From NCBI GenBank assembly GCA_003955985.1, contig CP033784.1, positions 2,356,001 through 2,420,000 of the forward strand: a stretch of DNA of 64,000 nucleotides. Direction: 5' to 3'. This DNA is from Corynebacterium jeikeium. Lineage in GTDB: Bacteria; Actinomycetota; Actinomycetes; Mycobacteriales; Mycobacteriaceae. Position numbers and translations under genes: made by a program. The notes below the pieces were generated by a model. That model was not told the DNA's origin and made no database searches. It worked only from the letters and a program-made list of their open reading frames with translations. This document shows positions 25,501 to 32,884 of the stretch, piece by piece (position 1 is the stretch's first letter; each line of letters opens with the position of its first letter).

Positions 25501-26161
25501 CGACCACGATCGCATCGTGTGGTTGCCAATCTCTGTCAATGCTGGCCATGAGCTCCGTGTCGGAGGCGCCGCCATGAAGCCGGTAACGGTCTCTGGTTGG
25601 CAGCAGGGTTGGACGATTCCGGCCGGTATTGGTGGTGCGGTCGAGCTGACCTACCCACCGCAGCAAACCTGGCGTACTGGCATCCTCGCAGGCGGCGCAC
25701 TCGCAGCCGTGTACGCACTGGTCACTGTGGGGCTGGCTTTCGCTTGGCGACGCTTCGCTCTCACCACCCCGATTCCCGCGTCTTCGCTGAGCAATGACTT
25801 GCCGCGGGCGGCTATTGGCATTGCGGCTGCCGCGACAGTGACGCTGGTATCCAGCTGGCCTGGCGTGGTCGTTGCCCTCGTAGTGGTTGCCACTACCCTT
25901 GGTGCGGTTTTCTGGGCACGGAAGCGTGGGGACGTCGTCAAACCATGGCTGAACGTGCGAAATGCACTAATTGTGGCGCTTGCTGCGATGATGTCGATTG
26001 CGGGCTTGGTGCTGGCGGCGAACCCATGGCCAAAGGATGACTACGCCGGTGCCGGCTGGCCGCTTCAGTTACTGCTGACGGCGGCGCTGACGATCGTGGC
26101 GTGCTGCTCGATGCTTTCCGGTGGCGGTGCTGATGACGACACCGACAACACCGCTGATTAA
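22571..26161 (+). CDS. aftD: Alpha-(1->3)-arabinofuranosyltransferase AftD
   Basis: A 1196-residue GT-C-type glycosyltransferase that adds arabinose branches to arabinogalactan/lipoarabinomannan from decaprenyl-phospho-arabinose. The N-terminal half is polytopic, with DLTEDPIGFLSASLNMWSD (acidic first-loop motif) and LQNQAYGYLFPQGAFFALFSLL, both highly conserved in AftD. The C-terminal half is extracytoplasmic and includes a discoidin/CBM-like module around residues 700-830 (SVNAMLDGDTSTWWEPL...GVSLTG-type), then three to four closing helices and an acidic tail. The length agrees with corynebacterial AftD. It is cotranscribed with the DUF2613 gene. No obvious Shine-Dalgarno precedes the ATG. 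Confidence 0.9.
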   Translation: MPTFVRARKRVLVPWWVLLCLLAFIQSPGKTVADTKHDLTEDPIGFLSASLNMWSDTMPLGQLQNQAYGYLFPQGAFFALFSLLPDVLAPGWIIQALWWSLTLCLAFTGAYRVAEAISVGTHTSRVLAALLYSLSPRVITTLGAISSETWPVALAPWILLPLLRVAARREELPWRATARAVLLSGLAVLCTGAVNAVSTAAACIPAGLMLLFFAFTGPRRGRAWAMLGGWLAACAAVSMWWIVPLLLLGKYSPPFTDYIESSGVTTRWLSLGETLRGSTSWTPFVSFERVGGNALVAEPILIYATLAVAAIGLLGLVMRSLPLRRMWLMMLLIGLIIMAAWTEPFGLAWESAREVLDSTLAAVRNLHKFDTIVRLPLVIGFAHATAQLPWPWREPANEHTNETASDSATTGWQQWLHPEKHPRAIASMLVLAVIASATAPAWSARLAPTGSFSEVPGYWHEAADWLNEQGEDTRTLVVPSSPFADQTWGNTRDEPLQPLADVPWAVRDTVPLVPPEAIRGLDGLRNSLARGREVPALDATLRNNGIGYVLVRHDLRVTSRGDSLRAITSTLQDSPTMEKVAEFADEDGHTAIQIWGAGPKELRNHALSPRLVDTTQVPLVAGGPEVLPRLDEVDSDAPVRILSGKDAGTVTDTPARRGRNYGEVVGAESAILAEDEDSYVRNLVPDYPVVGLPLTQTATGRATIEVSSSASEPYNVGGASADHSVNAMLDGDTSTWWEPLAGKSQAEWVKLSWKEPTDNAVLSLTGARVPVQLRIQTDTASSSVQLVPGETTRIPLPGGKTTSVLITAKIAPVGFAISELGLVIPKRDTGFDAFESSSPDSDEDTEFSTEDIAEDLTPVRVPVVPNSSSLAQRWVFGQEIHEGTLVRLFTVPKPVNVKVDADTCRSSIGAPWASLQRGDGSDHRELTCGEEIELSPGPWRIDAKSDWVSLTSTDYFAPSAEQQKVTPIDLNNPIDAADHDRIVWLPISVNAGHELRVGGAAMKPVTVSGWQQGWTIPAGIGGAVELTYPPQQTWRTGILAGGALAAVYALVTVGLAFAWRRFALTTPIPASSLSNDLPRAAIGIAAAATVTLVSSWPGVVVALVVVATTLGAVFWARKRGDVVKPWLNVRNALIVALAAMMSIAGLVLAANPWPKDDYAGAGWPLQLLLTAALTIVACCSMLSGGGADDDTDNTAD

Positions 26162-26167
26162 AAGCCG

Positions 26168-27448
26168 TTAGCGGTTGACCCAGACGCGTGCGAAGAAGCG
26201 GCGGGCAGGTTCCTCGACGAGCGCGTAGGAGGCGGCGGCCACCGGAATCGACAGTGCGACCGTGACAATGGTGACACTGAGCAGATGTCCGGTGAACAGC
26301 TTCACGCCAAGCAGCGGGAATGCAATGGAGAGCATCGCCACGTGCCAGAGGAAGATACCGTACGACCAGCGCCCTAGCGCCTGCATGATGGGGTGTTCAA
26401 GGAAGCGAGACTCCGGCGCTATCGTCCAGGGGCCGATGATGGCGGCACCGAAGACCAGACCGCACAGCAGGCGGCGGGTGAATTCCCAGTTGGTGAGCTC
26501 GACTAGCCCTTCGGGACCCAGGTAGGAAGCCAGAACCAGCGCACCAACGGCGATCGCCAGCCACAGCGAACGGCGGCGTGCCCAGCGCTGCATGGTCTCC
26601 ACCTTCGCGCGGGCGGCATCGGTATCGACGCCCTGGAGCGATTCCAGCTCGGCGAGAATCATGCCAGCTGCGAACCAGGAAAAGTAGGCAATCGGCTGAA
26701 TATGCGGGTTAACGCCTTCTGGGTACGGCAGTGGCAGGTAGGGCCAGCCGAAGCTCAAGATCGCAAGCAGGGAAATTGCCACTATGCGGCGCCCCTGCTG
26801 GCGATGCGGGTCCAACCGGCTAAGCCCAATGGCAAACAGCGGCAGCGAGATGTAGAACGCGACCTCCACCGACAACGACCACAGGTGCGTCAACCCACCG
26901 TGCAGCGAGCCGGAGAAATACACCTGTGTCAGCGTCAGATTTGTTAGCCAAATCTTGAGATCCGCGCCGCGCCCCACCGGCAGTGCGATGAGCACAATAA
27001 GCACTAGCACCCAGTACGCGGGCATAATGCGCGCGACGCGCTTCTTGTAGTACTTCGCCCAGCTCTTCTTCCGTCCGCCGTCGGCATCGGACAATGCTTT
27101 ACGACGGGGAATTCCGCCGTAACCCGAGCGGTGAGAACGCCACAACAGGAATCCGGACAGCACGAAGAAAACGGCCACGAAGAAGTCGAAGCGGCCGAGG
27201 ATGCGCTCCCACAGGGCTCCCACATCATGCCCGGTCTGGAATGCGACGTGCGTGCCGATGATGCCCATCGAAGCCACAGCTCGCAGGCCCTCCAGCGAAG
27301 GCAGGAAGCCTGGGCGGAATGTGGTGGCAGAGCTCGATGCAGTGCTGGATCCCGAGCTGGATACAGTGTTCGGCGTAGAGTTCGGCACAGAGCTCGACAC
27401 TGTGTCTTGCCCAGCGTTTGGCGCTGCCGCATATGCCTTGGACGTCAT
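26168..27448 (-). CDS. Acyltransferase-3 family membrane protein (TmaT-like)
   Basis: A polytopic membrane O-acyltransferase: FLPSLEGLRAVASMGIIGTHVAFQTG holds the catalytic-type His, FDFFVAVFFVLSGFLLWRSH the second motif, and about ten helices follow. The Ser/Thr-rich N-terminal 45 residues are probably disordered. In the related mycobacterial and C. glutamicum loci the gene at this position (Rv0228 / TmaT, from memory) acetylates trehalose monomycolate before MMPL export. Whether that substrate exists here depends on whether the strain makes mycolates. It is convergent with aftD, 6 bp between stops, and divergent from the DUF3068 gene. Confidence 0.85.
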   Translation of the reverse strand: MTSKAYAAAPNAGQDTVSSSVPNSTPNTVSSSGSSTASSSATTFRPGFLPSLEGLRAVASMGIIGTHVAFQTGHDVGALWERILGRFDFFVAVFFVLSGFLLWRSHRSGYGGIPRRKALSDADGGRKKSWAKYYKKRVARIMPAYWVLVLIVLIALPVGRGADLKIWLTNLTLTQVYFSGSLHGGLTHLWSLSVEVAFYISLPLFAIGLSRLDPHRQQGRRIVAISLLAILSFGWPYLPLPYPEGVNPHIQPIAYFSWFAAGMILAELESLQGVDTDAARAKVETMQRWARRRSLWLAIAVGALVLASYLGPEGLVELTNWEFTRRLLCGLVFGAAIIGPWTIAPESRFLEHPIMQALGRWSYGIFLWHVAMLSIAFPLLGVKLFTGHLLSVTIVTVALSIPVAAASYALVEEPARRFFARVWVNR

Positions 27449-27644
27449 AGTACTTTCTTACACGGATACCGGAATGAGTAAAATCACTTGTATTTTATTA
27501 TGAAATAAGTCCTGTTCAGGCCGGTTTTTCCAAAACTCTTTTGTTTTCCCGACAAGTTATTTTTAAAAAACACACCACATAACTCCTAACTTCCTGCTAG
27601 GTTTTGCAGCAGAAAGTTACGTACAGTTAAAGGACTATCCGCTG

Positions 27645-28805
27645 ATGAAGAGAACTCTCGGACATGCACTGATTATTATCGGTGCTGCATTGATTGTCAT
27701 TGCCGTCCTTCTGCCAACCTTCCTGGTGCCTCGCCTCCGGGTCATCCCACTTGACACTGTGAGCGATACCATCACGGAGGTGCGCGACGGCACTCTGTTG
27801 GACTCCAGCCAGCTGGGCAAGAATGAGCCAACGCCAAACCGCAAGAATGACCCGCGCTGCAAGGCAGAGACGGACGAAGAGAAGCGCGATCTCCCGGTCC
27901 ACTGCTTCATCAACGACAAGACTCCGATGCAGTCGAAGCGCCACGTTGAGATTGAGGAGCCGGCTGACGACAAGATTGCAACTCTCCAGGTCGGTACCAC
28001 TCTGCTGCGCGATGACCGCGAAGAGCCGAAGAACCTCATCAATGCGACCCTCGACCGCATCACTGTTGACCGCAGCACTGCGTACCCGGTAGATGACCCG
28101 ATCTCCAGCGTTGCTATTAACGCACCGCAGGGTGGTTCGGACACCAAGCCGCCGACGTTCACCCGTCCGGGCATCCAGTACCAGTTCCCGTTTGGTGCTG
28201 AGAAGAAGTCCTACCCGTACTACGACGTCCAGGCGATGCGTAACTTCGAGATTGACTTTGTCGGTGAGGAAACTCAGGATGGCGTCAAGGTCTACAAGTA
28301 CTCCATGACCATTCCGCCGCAGAACCTCTACGAGTCCCTGACCGAGCACTTCACTCGCGACGGCCGCAAGCTCACCGAGGCTGACAAGTCCTCGCTGGCT
28401 TCCATGCGCCTGAGCTTCCCGGCTCACAAGTGGGGCCTGGAGGGTGACGACGACGTCGAGCTGGATCGTTACTACACCAACGTCCGTACTGTCCGCGTCG
28501 AGCCGACTTCTGGCGTGATCGTCAACGGTACTGAAGAGATGTTCATGTTCTACGCCAAGGACGACAAGGAAGCGGAAGAAATTGCTTCCAAGGCTGGCCG
28601 TGAAAAGGAAGCCAAGGAGCAGAACCGTACCGCGATGAAGTACACCGCTCAGTGGGACGAAGGCTCCAAGGGCCGCCAGATGGACCGCGCTAAGGAAGCA
28701 CGTAAGTCGCTGACTATCGGTGGCACTGTCGCACCGTGGATCCTCGGTATCCTCGGCCTGGTTCTCATCGTGATTGGCTTCCGTGTTCGCAGCAAGTCCG
28801 CCTAA
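27645..28805 (+). CDS. DUF3068 (PorA-family annotation) membrane protein, Rv0227c-like
   Basis: The 386-residue protein has one helix at each end: an N-terminal anchor (HALIIIGAALIVIAVLLPTFLVPRL) and a C-terminal one (APWILGILGLVLIVIGFRVR). The large domain between them faces the periplasm, with repeated beta-rich blocks and a Lys/Glu-rich segment near residues 300-355. Orthologues (Rv0227c in M. tuberculosis) sit in the same envelope cluster. From memory, the C. glutamicum version is needed for lipomannan/lipoarabinomannan maturation. It is followed by the membrane-protein gene at 28887 with an 81-bp gap. Confidence 0.88.
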   Translation: MKRTLGHALIIIGAALIVIAVLLPTFLVPRLRVIPLDTVSDTITEVRDGTLLDSSQLGKNEPTPNRKNDPRCKAETDEEKRDLPVHCFINDKTPMQSKRHVEIEEPADDKIATLQVGTTLLRDDREEPKNLINATLDRITVDRSTAYPVDDPISSVAINAPQGGSDTKPPTFTRPGIQYQFPFGAEKKSYPYYDVQAMRNFEIDFVGEETQDGVKVYKYSMTIPPQNLYESLTEHFTRDGRKLTEADKSSLASMRLSFPAHKWGLEGDDDVELDRYYTNVRTVRVEPTSGVIVNGTEEMFMFYAKDDKEAEEIASKAGREKEAKEQNRTAMKYTAQWDEGSKGRQMDRAKEARKSLTIGGTVAPWILGILGLVLIVIGFRVRSKSA

Positions 28806-28886
28806 GACGCCAAACTACGGTGCCACAGGCTCTCGCTTACCCTAAGTTTCACTGAGGAAAGCGAAAAATAATTTAATATAGGGCAC

Positions 28887-30719
28887 GTGACACAACGTTT
28901 CCGCACTACTCTGACCCAGTCGGCTCGCTCTCATTCGGAGCGAGTCGCCTGGGTTTTTGTGTTGTCGTGGATTCTCCTGCTGACCGCTGCCGTGTGCTGG
29001 CCGCTCTTTGTGCCCCACAAGGCCCCGGCCGATGGTCGCTTTGGGGCACCGATGTTTCTGCTGCGCGACATGGTCATCCCCAATCACCCACCGCTTACCG
29101 ACGCAGCCCTGGGACTCGGCCCCGCTGCGGCACGAGCTGTTCCGCAGGACACCGCACTGTGGGCACTGGGCTACTTTGTGGATGCCAGCCATTGGGTGCG
29201 CTTCGGCATGGTGGGCGCCTGTTTGATTGGTGGTCTTGCAGCTGCTGAGCTCGCCCGCAGATTCACTCGCCACGGCTCGGGCACCAGTAGCGCATCCGGT
29301 GCGGGCCTTGTACCCATGACTCCGAGCTTAGCCAGCCAGCTGATTGCACCGACGATGCTGCTCTGGAACCCGTTTGTGGTCGAGCGTTTGCTCCAGGGAC
29401 AGTGGTCACTGGTCATCGCCGTATTGCTGCTTCCGGCAGTTGTTCTGGCAACGCAGATGGGTAGTGCCTTGTGGCGCACCAGCGCAATTGCCGCTGCGGG
29501 TCTCACGCCGACCGGTGCCCTTTTGGCTGGTATCACCGGCATTGTTACCGCTCGCAATAACCGCGACCGCGCTTGGATTGTGGCCACAACAGTAGCAGTC
29601 AGTTCACCGTGGCTAGTGGCATCTTTGCTGAACCCGAGTGCAGCTGGGTCCTCCGATGCGGCTGGCGCTGCCGCATTTGCGGCCAGAGCAGAGGCACACG
29701 TCGGCACGCTCGGCAGCCTGTTGGGATTGGGTGGCATCTGGAATAAGCAGGCTGTGCCACTGACGCGCGAGGTTGGTTTTTCGGCGATTATGGTGCTGGC
29801 ACTCCTGGTGCTTATGGGTCTGGGATTCCGTCGGGTCTGGCATTCGCAGGAGCGCTGGCGGGGGCTGATTATCACTGGCGCCACGGCCATCGTGCTGGTG
29901 GCTCTCGCCGCAACAACGCCGGGCATTTTGATGATGGGTTGGGCGCTCGAGCACATCCCGGGGGCGGGCCTGCTTCGTGATGCGCAGAAGTGGATCGCGC
30001 TCGCTGTCCCCGCGTATGTCATCCTCGCCGCCAGCGGTGCGGAGTACCTGGCACGCCGCGCTCGCGGCGCCACCGCCAATATCGGCCAGTGGTTGGCTAC
30101 TGGCGTCAGCGCGCTTATCATCATCGCCGCTGTCCCCACGCTGCCCGCCGATGTCGCTCCGCTCCGCCCCATTCCGTCATGGGAGGGCTGGTCGGCGGTT
30201 TCCGGTGTGGTCGCGCTTGACGACGATCGCGTTGCGGTTCTACCTGCCGGTTCTTACCGCATTATTAATGGGCGTCCTGTCCTCGACCCGGCTACGAAGA
30301 TTTTGCCCGCTCCGGTGGTGAGCTCTGGCGAACTGATTGTCTCTGGGCAGTCGGTGTCTGGCGAGGGAGCCACAACCGTTGAGCGCACGCTGCTCGGTGG
30401 TGCGAAGAGACACGAGGAGCTTGAGTCTGCGCTCCAGGGTCTTCGAAACCAAGGCGTTGGCTGGGTCCTAGTGGAGAATTCGCCCGGCAACTTCGGCGAC
30501 TCCGCTGACATTGTGGCGGCGTTAGACCCCGTCTATGAAACACCTGACCTGCAGCTATACCATGTCCCCGGTGTAATCGAGCCGGCCACACAACCAAGCC
30601 AGGGGGCCTATGCAGCTGCGTGGACAGCCTTTGGAATCTGGACTCTTTGCCTACTCGCTGGGCTGCTGGCGGGACTACTGACTGGAGTAATGGAAGCGCT
30701 ACTGCCCCGCCGCAGGTAG
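28887..30719 (+). CDS. Polytopic membrane protein of the envelope cluster (Rv0226c-like)
   Basis: The 610-residue protein has about ten transmembrane segments, then an extracytoplasmic C-terminal domain and a last helix (AAWTAFGIWTLCLLAGLLAGLLTG). The pattern LRDMVIPNHPPLTDAALG and WNPFVVERLLQGQWSLVIAVLLLP recalls GT-C-like membrane enzymes such as the neighbouring AftD, but no catalytic motif can be assigned with confidence. The start is the GTG at 28887; a TAATAT box at 28875-28880 lies 6 bp upstream, so the mRNA may be leaderless. Its end overlaps the convergent glycosyltransferase gene by 21 bp. Confidence 0.8.
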   Translation: MTQRFRTTLTQSARSHSERVAWVFVLSWILLLTAAVCWPLFVPHKAPADGRFGAPMFLLRDMVIPNHPPLTDAALGLGPAAARAVPQDTALWALGYFVDASHWVRFGMVGACLIGGLAAAELARRFTRHGSGTSSASGAGLVPMTPSLASQLIAPTMLLWNPFVVERLLQGQWSLVIAVLLLPAVVLATQMGSALWRTSAIAAAGLTPTGALLAGITGIVTARNNRDRAWIVATTVAVSSPWLVASLLNPSAAGSSDAAGAAAFAARAEAHVGTLGSLLGLGGIWNKQAVPLTREVGFSAIMVLALLVLMGLGFRRVWHSQERWRGLIITGATAIVLVALAATTPGILMMGWALEHIPGAGLLRDAQKWIALAVPAYVILAASGAEYLARRARGATANIGQWLATGVSALIIIAAVPTLPADVAPLRPIPSWEGWSAVSGVVALDDDRVAVLPAGSYRIINGRPVLDPATKILPAPVVSSGELIVSGQSVSGEGATTVERTLLGGAKRHEELESALQGLRNQGVGWVLVENSPGNFGDSADIVAALDPVYETPDLQLYHVPGVIEPATQPSQGAYAAAWTAFGIWTLCLLAGLLAGLLTGVMEALLPRRR

Positions 30720-31877
30720 CAGCTTGTCCAGTGTTGGGTTTTCCAAGACATTCAGAACTGCCTCACCGGTCTTGTCCCAGCCAAATTCCGCGGCACGGGC
30801 GACGCAGGCCTTGGACATTGCGCGATGCAGTTCACCGTTATCGAGAATCTGTCGCGTCTTGGTAATTAGGTCCGCTTCATCGCTGGCCAGCAGGCCAGTT
30901 TCACCGTCGTTGACCGAATCGCGCAAGCCCGCCGAGGAACGGTAACCGACCGTCGGCACGCCGTGCTGCGCCGATTCGATGACGGCGAGCCCCCAGCCCT
31001 CCTTGCGCGAAGGCATCAGGTGCAGACACGCCTTGGAGAGGATGCGGTGTTTATCCGCCTCGGTGACCTGCCCGTGGAATACCACGTGGTCCGAAACGCC
31101 CTTGTCACGGGCATATTCCACCAGGTTGTCGTGCCACCATCCCGAGCCAATAACATCGAGAATCGCACCTGGACGATCTTGTACAAGATCTGCAAGCACA
31201 TCGATGGCGTGCTCAATCTGCTTATGCGGAACCAATCGCGACAGCGTCACCAAATGCGGTGCTGGACCGTCGCACTCGGATAGGTCCGCCATGATTTCGG
31301 TCGACTGCAACTCCTCCGGAATCGGGTCCACACCATTGCGGATTACCGCGATGCGCCCCGGCGACACTCCGAGTTCTACCAGTTCAGCGGCACTTGGCTC
31401 GGAAACGGTGATGTAGCGGCAGCGGCGGTGAATCATCGGCGACAACCGCGATTCGATGAACCACCCCAGCTTGCTGATAATCGGCCCTGCCACTGGCCAC
31501 TGCTCACGGTGGCAGTGATGTGTCAGCAGCACCGTCGGCGCGCCGGAGAATATCCGAGCGAAAAAGGGGACGCCATTTTGGGTATCGACCACGACATCCG
31601 GCTTGCCGCCGAGCACCTTGGCAATTGGGCCCACGCCAAATCGCGCACCCAGCATCGCGGTCCAGGATCGCACGTAGACGGAGAAGTTTCCACCAGCGCG
31701 GGAGAAAGTCACGCCATCACGACGCGAAAGGGCTGGTGCGCCTGGGTAGTTGGCCGTGCGGAACACCACAGTATGGCCTTGGTCGGCAAGGTAACCTGCG
31801 ACGCGCTCCAAATAGCGCTCACTACCTCCACCTTCGGGATGGCCGGTGTCGCGCCAACACAACAGTAAGATTTTCAT
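30699..31877 (-). CDS. Family-4 glycosyltransferase (Rv0225-like)
   Basis: A 392-residue GT-B enzyme: ILLLCWRDTGHPEGGGSERYLERVAGYLADQGH at the N-terminus (donor/acceptor loop with GGGSE), HHCHREQWPV, ITVSEPSAAELVELGV, IRNGVDP, and the nucleotide-sugar site RLVPHKQIEHAIDVL...PSRKEGWGLAVIESAQHGVPTVGY (EX7E motif). It is cytoplasmic. It probably uses a GDP- or UDP-sugar in lipoglycan or glycolipid synthesis, judged from cluster context. It is divergent from the methyltransferase gene, as in the M. tuberculosis Rv0224c-Rv0225 region. Confidence 0.9.
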   Translation of the reverse strand: MKILLLCWRDTGHPEGGGSERYLERVAGYLADQGHTVVFRTANYPGAPALSRRDGVTFSRAGGNFSVYVRSWTAMLGARFGVGPIAKVLGGKPDVVVDTQNGVPFFARIFSGAPTVLLTHHCHREQWPVAGPIISKLGWFIESRLSPMIHRRCRYITVSEPSAAELVELGVSPGRIAVIRNGVDPIPEELQSTEIMADLSECDGPAPHLVTLSRLVPHKQIEHAIDVLADLVQDRPGAILDVIGSGWWHDNLVEYARDKGVSDHVVFHGQVTEADKHRILSKACLHLMPSRKEGWGLAVIESAQHGVPTVGYRSSAGLRDSVNDGETGLLASDEADLITKTRQILDNGELHRAMSKACVARAAEFGWDKTGEAVLNVLENPTLDKLLPAAGQ

Positions 31878-31970
31878 AACAATATGAGCCTAACGCTCGG
31901 CGCGGCTTTCGTTGCCGCTTTAGCTCAAATCCATACTCCCAAACCCAACCAGTCCATTAGATTGTTTGAC

Positions 31971-32834
31971 GTGACCAGCTTTCGCTTTCCCGCTTTTATC
32001 GTCCCGCCCGCTCTGAAAGAGCTGCGCAGCTTTGCTACGCTGTCGCGCTCATTCGGGCTGCTCAACGACTTCAAATACGAGCAAACCGATCCCGATATCT
32101 TCTACGGGCACCTGGCCGAGGACACCATCGGTCTCCTAGAAGGCATCGCAGCTGGGGCGGATGGTGCGGCGGGGTCGGCGGACACCGGGGAGACAACGGG
32201 CGCGTCGTCAAGCGTTACGACGAATACCGCACTGCGCGGCAAGCGCATTCTTGATGTCGGCGGCGGCCCCGGGTACTTTGGCCGAGCATTTGCCCAGCGT
32301 GGCGTGGAATATTACACCTGCGAACCCGATGTGGGCGAGATGGCGGCGGCGGGTATCAAGCTGGAGTCGTCGGTACGCGGATCGGGGCTGGAACTGCCGT
32401 TTCGCGATGACGCGTTTGACCTGACGTACTCGTCGAATGTCGCCGAGCACGTGCCCGAGCCATGGACGATGGGCGAGGAAATGCTGCGTGTAACCAAGCC
32501 GGGCGGACTGGTCGTTTACTCGTACACCATTTGGTACGGCCCGTTCGGCGGCCACGAGATGGGGATGACGCATTACCTGGGTGGCGACCGCGCGCGGCGC
32601 ATGTATGAGAAGAAGCACGGCAAGCGACCAAAGAACTACTTTGGCGAGTCCCTGTTCAAGGTCGGTTGCGGTGAAGGATTGAAGTGGGCGCGCGCTGCCG
32701 CGGAGGCCGGCGACTGCGAGCTGCTGGCCGCTTTCCCGCGCTACCACCCGTGGTGGGCCTGGTGGATGGTGCACGTGCCGGTGCTGCGCGAGTTCGCGGT
32801 GTCGAACCTGGTGTTGGTGCTGCGGAAGCGGTAG
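31971..32834 (+). CDS. SAM-dependent methyltransferase (Rv0224c-like)
   Basis: A class I methyltransferase with motif I in GKRILDVGGGPGYFGRAFAQRG, the acidic post-I residue in YTCEPD, ELPFRDDAFDLTYSSNVAEHV (motif IV region) and EEMLRVTKPGGLVVYSY. A Gly/Ser/Thr insertion of about 25 residues precedes motif I. The frame opens at 31884, only 6 bp from the divergent glycosyltransferase start. I prefer the GTG at 31971, where a TAGATT -10-like box ends about 6 bp upstream, consistent with a leaderless transcript. The substrate is unknown; cluster context suggests envelope lipids or glycans. Confidence 0.82.
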   Translation: MTSFRFPAFIVPPALKELRSFATLSRSFGLLNDFKYEQTDPDIFYGHLAEDTIGLLEGIAAGADGAAGSADTGETTGASSSVTTNTALRGKRILDVGGGPGYFGRAFAQRGVEYYTCEPDVGEMAAAGIKLESSVRGSGLELPFRDDAFDLTYSSNVAEHVPEPWTMGEEMLRVTKPGGLVVYSYTIWYGPFGGHEMGMTHYLGGDRARRMYEKKHGKRPKNYFGESLFKVGCGEGLKWARAAAEAGDCELLAAFPRYHPWWAWWMVHVPVLREFAVSNLVLVLRKR

Positions 32835-32884
32835 GGGTGAGGCTGAGCCACAAGGTGGGTGCCGCGCTTGACGCTTGGTACCTG

